From Ephydatia muelleri (taxonomy: Eukaryota > Porifera > Demospongiae > Spongillida > Spongillidae): a DNA stretch of 64,000 nt. This document shows, piece by piece, positions 60,418-64,000 of the stretch. The DNA is taken from the NCBI GenBank assembly GCA_013339895.1, contig JABACO010000001.1, forward strand, positions 23,261,253 through 23,325,252, read 5' to 3'. A program made the position numbers and the translations under genes. The notes beneath the pieces are model-generated. The model was not told the DNA's origin. It was given only the letters and a program-made list of their open reading frames with translations, and did no database searches. Position 1 is the first letter of the stretch, and each line of letters begins with the position of its first letter.

Positions 60418-60809
60418 GTAAGTGCATGACTCCCTGGTGTTTGGGAGGTTACTGCTGAGCCCTTATAAAGGTGACTTCACGTGGCATAGAATCAGTGGTA
60501 GCAGCATGGTAAATACATGTATGCTGTAATTCTTCACTTGTTTGAATGAATTGTGCTACTGACAGCTGGAGGGTGATTCAGCTGTGAGGTCATTTCCAAT
60601 GGTATCAGAAGACTTCAGGCTATTACCTCTGCCTTACAGCTTAATTGTCCTCTTTTGGTAGTACATGTAACAACTGACCTCATGTAGTAGTAAAGTGATG
60701 TGTGTACTCATAACAGCATCAGCCGCATGTACACACATGTAGCACACATTTTGATGGCTGATTTATGTACATGGGCCTGGCATAAGCAAACAAACCAACC
60801 CAAAGTATT

Positions 60810-61310
60810 GTGGATGAGAGGGAGAGGTGGAGAGAAGGGTGGATGAGAGGGAGAGGTGGAGGGAGGGGTGGATGAGAGGGAGAGGTGGAGGGAGCGGTGG
60901 ATGAGAGGGAGAGGTGGAGGGAGGGGGGATGAGAGGGAGAGGTGGAGGGAGGGGTGGATGAGAGGGAGAGGTGGAGGGAAGGGTGGATGAGAGGGAGAGG
61001 TGGAGAGAGGGGTGGATGAGAGGGAGAGGTGGAGGGAGGGGTGGATGAGAGGGAGAGGTGGAGGGAGGGGTAGATGAGAGGGAGAGGTGGAGGGAGGGGT
61101 GGATGAGAGGGAGAGGTGGAGGGAGGGGTGGATGAGAGGGAGAGGTGGAGGGAGGGGTGGATGAGAGGGAGAGGTGGAGGGAGGGGTGGATGAGAGGGAG
61201 AGGTGGAGGGAGGGGTGGATGAGAGGGAGAGGTGGAGGGAGGGGGATGAGAGGGAGAGGTGGAGGGAGGGGTGGATGAGAGGGAGAGGTGGATGAGAGAG
61301 AGAGGTGTAC
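60810..61310. repeat. 29-bp minisatellite, about 17 copies
   Basis: Unit GGATGAGAGGGAGAGGTGGA plus GGGAGGGGT. It lies in the intron between exons i and j. Confidence 0.95.
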
Positions 61311-61461
61311 GGGAATGAACATTAGCCTTATTGGTTTCATCATCGGTATGTAATGAAGCCACTTTTAAGCCCTCCCAACACTATACCTCTTGATGCAATA
61401 CCACACACCCTGATCCGCACCCTCTTCTTCCTAACTCGTACCTGCCTTTCACCCTCTGCAG

Positions 61462-61543
61462 ATACCAGGTTCAAACAAGCCAAGGATCAGGCCTTCGAGA
61501 AACTGAATGGGGTGCTTGACTACTCCTCAGTGTCTGCCTGTAG
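61462..61543 (+). CDS. Coiled-coil gene, exon j
   Basis: An 82-nt exon, acceptor ...accctctgcag and donor GTATGA, phase 1 to 2. It encodes TRFKQAKDQAFEKLNGVLDY and SSVSACR. It is the last exon I can support; the gene should continue to the right but no further exon was recognised. Confidence 0.6.
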
Positions 61544-62346
61544 GTATGACTGAGGCCATCAAGTCTTTGTCCTTTTTCCATCCCTTTGTTCTGTGATGTC
61601 AACCGTGGCAGAGGACTCTTTGCATATTGCCCCGCCCCGTCCCTTTGTGTATTGAGACAGTTTCTCTCTGTGGTTTTTTTTTTTTTTGGATACTGTGCAC
61701 ATGAGTGGTGTGTAGGTATTTTGTTCTGATGTCATTATGAGCAGTTACATACATGTACCAATTTTTATCCTTTACGTGTTGTGTTGTGAAGGACCCAGGG
61801 TTGTTAGTGCCTGGAACTTAGTGCCTAATACTACAGCATCGTTCATAAGCTCTTACTGTTCCTCTTGAACACAGTAGCTGGTACAAAAGTATTGCTAAAT
61901 GCTGTTCGCACATCCATATACTGTACTCAGATATGTCGCTCTCTCTCCCATGATGTGCAAGAAACTGTATTTTCAAAGCATACACAGGTAGGTGAGTGGT
62001 GGCGACCAGACATCTAACCTTAATGGGGCAAAGGCAAAATTTAGGCTTCAGCAGTGTTATGGCACAGCTGCGGTTTGATTGCTGCCACATGCAGGAAGGA
62101 TGATGTAACACCAGTAAATGCCGATACACCGGAGGGTATGCTGAAATAGACTTATTGTTCCGAGAAACTATAGGCACGCACTCAATGAATATGGGGAGTA
62201 TAGTAGTACTCAATGATTTAGTTATCTGCGACATGCTGCCTTAGTGCATCGTCACTGTAAGTGGAATTTTCTGAGACCTGGCAATGGTTGGAATGTACCT
62301 GCCATAGGCCCATAATGTTTGCGAACAGTTAGTTGTGTAAACATAT
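61544..62346. other. No gene recognised
   Basis: Presumed intron or 3' region of the coiled-coil gene, with a short T run near 61,674. Confidence 0.4.
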
Positions 62347-62591
62347 GGGACAGTAATGTTTTGCCCCACGGTTAAAATGTTATAAAAATGCATCGCGTTT
62401 GAATCGCTATAACTTCCCAACGGATAACGCTATCGACTTTCTATTTTCAACACTTCATAGTGAAATGGTGTAGTATGATGTGTTGAAAATAAGACGTCGA
62501 TAGCGTTATCCGTTGGGAGGTTATAGCGATTCAAACGCGATGCATTTTTATAACATTTTAACCGTGGGGCAATTTTCGCGGAAACTGTCCC
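62347..62591. mobile_element. MITE family 2, copy 3
   Basis: 245 bp, flanked by ATAT on both sides (62,343-62,346 and 62,592-62,595). The left end lacks a few bases (GGGACAGTAATGTTTTGCCCC) while the right end is intact (CGCGGAAACTGTCCC). Confidence 0.9.
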
Positions 62592-62605
62592 ATATGCCAT
62601 AAAGC

Positions 62606-63288
62606 CAGGCCCGTAGGCTGGTCGGGAGACGGGGGGGTTCGGAAAAGCAATAAGGTGGAACTGATTAAGAGCGGGGGTGGGAGCAGGAGGGGGCATAGCC
62701 CCCTCTCGCACAGCGCTCCCCCATCGGGGTCTGGGGCGGAGCCCCAGCCGCTTTGCAACTTTTGCAATTTTTCAGCCACAAAACATAGCATAATTGCACA
62801 GAAAATAGCCCAGTTTGTGTTCCCGTTCAATAATGAAGTACATGTACAAGTACATGTAGGTCTGGCTTGCGAGTTGCGAGTCTAAAGGCTGGCATACACG
62901 GAGAAACTTCCGGGCGATGTGTCGTATGCAACTCATGATCAAATGACTACATGTAACAGTATGCATGGGTAAAAGTTTCGCAATTCTGATGGTTTGCGGA
63001 ACTTCTACCCATATTCATTTGAGTTGCATGTGAACCCGTAATTTAATTCACGGACCCTCCCCTTGTTCCGCTGCTGCTGTTTGTTATGCGGTATGTTGGT
63101 GCCCCATTTAGAATGGATGTCCCGCTCCTAAGCCTATACATGTATTGTTATCTCATTCTCGCGGGCTATAGCTATACATCAGCATGTATAGAAGTAATGA
63201 ATAAATTATTTTGATGGCAAGCGGAACTAGTTCTGACGAGCGGGGGGGGTCGACCGAACCCACCGACCCCCCCCAGCCTACGGGCCTG
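62606..63288. mobile_element. Inverted-repeat element with CAGGCCCGTAGGCTGG ends
   Basis: 683 bp starting CAGGCCCGTAGGCTGGTCGGG and ending with the near reverse complement CCCAGCCTACGGGCCTG. The first 170 bases carry GC-rich small hairpins (ggggcatagccccc, gggcggagcccc). Superfamily not assigned. It begins 15 bases after MITE family 2 copy 3. Confidence 0.65.
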
Positions 63289-64000
63289 AATTTAAGCTGA
63301 AAATACATTTCAGTGGTGTCCTCACAAAGCTCGTTCACTGCAGATGTTGCCTATTGGAGTTCTTCCACATATAGCTGGCAATCTAGGGAAGACCAGCAGA
63401 TGAGTGGTGATGACCAGGTGCTATTACCTTTGCTGCTTACGCACTGAGAACCGGAGTATCTGTCATAAATTTGATTTACTTTATTATAATATAGATACAT
63501 ACATGTATGCATAGAAACATGAACACAAACTATCATCAACGACGTCAGTGACATCAAAGACACGCAGCCAGGTCCAGAAATGCCTCGGCATTGGAATGAA
63601 CAAGATGGGTGTTTCAGCATGGCGTATATAGTGTGCATGCAATTCAATTGATTTGTGGGAAATGTAGCCAAGAAGAGAAAGTACGTGTGCATGTGCGGTA
63701 AATAGTGTGGTGTCGTATTCCCCATCAACCACCTTGTGCTTCAGTGCAGAAGAGTTTCTTCCCACAGCCTAGCTCATTTGATACATGCAGTTACATTTAT
63801 GGAATGCACAATGCTTCTCTGAATATTAATGCATTCCTCAACTATCCCTAATGCATACCCTAATACAAAATACAACAATAAATGAACACAAAATCTCACA
63901 AAGTAGATCTATATAGGTACCAAAGTATACTGTTGACAAAAGACTAAAATACAACAAATTCAGCTTCGGCTATAGTCTATAACATATGCCCTTCTAGAGA
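63289..64000. other. Right edge, no gene recognised
   Basis: A fragment at about 63,439-63,465 (cactgagaaccggagtatctg) matches the interior of MITE family 3 copy 2 at 13,288. Nothing else was recognised. Confidence 0.4.

Noticed and set aside
60708..61362. Ser/Pro/Leu/His frames on the minus strand
   Set aside because: They come from the 29-bp minisatellite in the intron between exons i and j.

Overview
The window looks like nuclear DNA of a marine invertebrate, most likely a demosponge (inference). It is AT-rich, has small exons with GT-AG introns, and carries an NLR immune gene of the Death-NACHT-LRR type. It also holds a glycosidase with SUEL-type (rhamnose-binding) lectin modules and many short inverted-repeat transposons and minisatellites. 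There is no bacterial operon structure, and most long open frames lie in tandem repeats and are not genes.

1-23 kb, minus strand: two NLR genes in head-to-tail tandem. Gene B (22,998 down to about 6,602) can be read exon by exon. It has an 88-nt first exon encoding a hydrophobic leader that ends in a 2A-like motif (DVETNPGP), a 276-nt Death-fold exon, a 1,594-nt NACHT exon, and at least seven LRR exons of 81-87 nt. Every junction keeps phase (1, 1, then 2). Gene A has the same first two exons (2,458-2,371 and 1,721-1,446, again 88 and 276 nt) and then runs off the left edge. Decayed Ty3/gypsy reverse transcriptase pieces and MITEs sit in gene B introns; one MITE also lies in the first intron of gene A.

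24.5-32.8 kb: an 8,291-bp DNA transposon with inverted repeats of about 460 bp and a 4-bp ATAT target duplication. Decayed transposase exons lie on its minus strand, and between them is a degenerate sorting-nexin-like (PX/BAR) gene fragment on the plus strand. Three 245-250 bp MITEs elsewhere share its terminal bases and 4-bp A/T target duplications, so they look like non-autonomous relatives.

35-48 kb, minus strand: a GH78 alpha-L-rhamnosidase-like gene whose C-terminal region contains part of a SUEL lectin. A second SUEL domain follows in frame after a TAA. The gene looks damaged: a catalytic segment appears missing and one upstream exon recurs as decayed copies. A DIRS-like RNase H remnant and six minisatellites fill much of this stretch.

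45-62 kb, plus strand: a multi-exon coiled-coil gene of unknown identity whose exons join in phase. Several exons are present two or three times, one copy has an in-frame TAG, and a protein kinase fragment is interleaved. Introns hold very long pyrimidine-rich tracts. The last 2 kb hold two abutting inverted-repeat elements and no recognisable gene.
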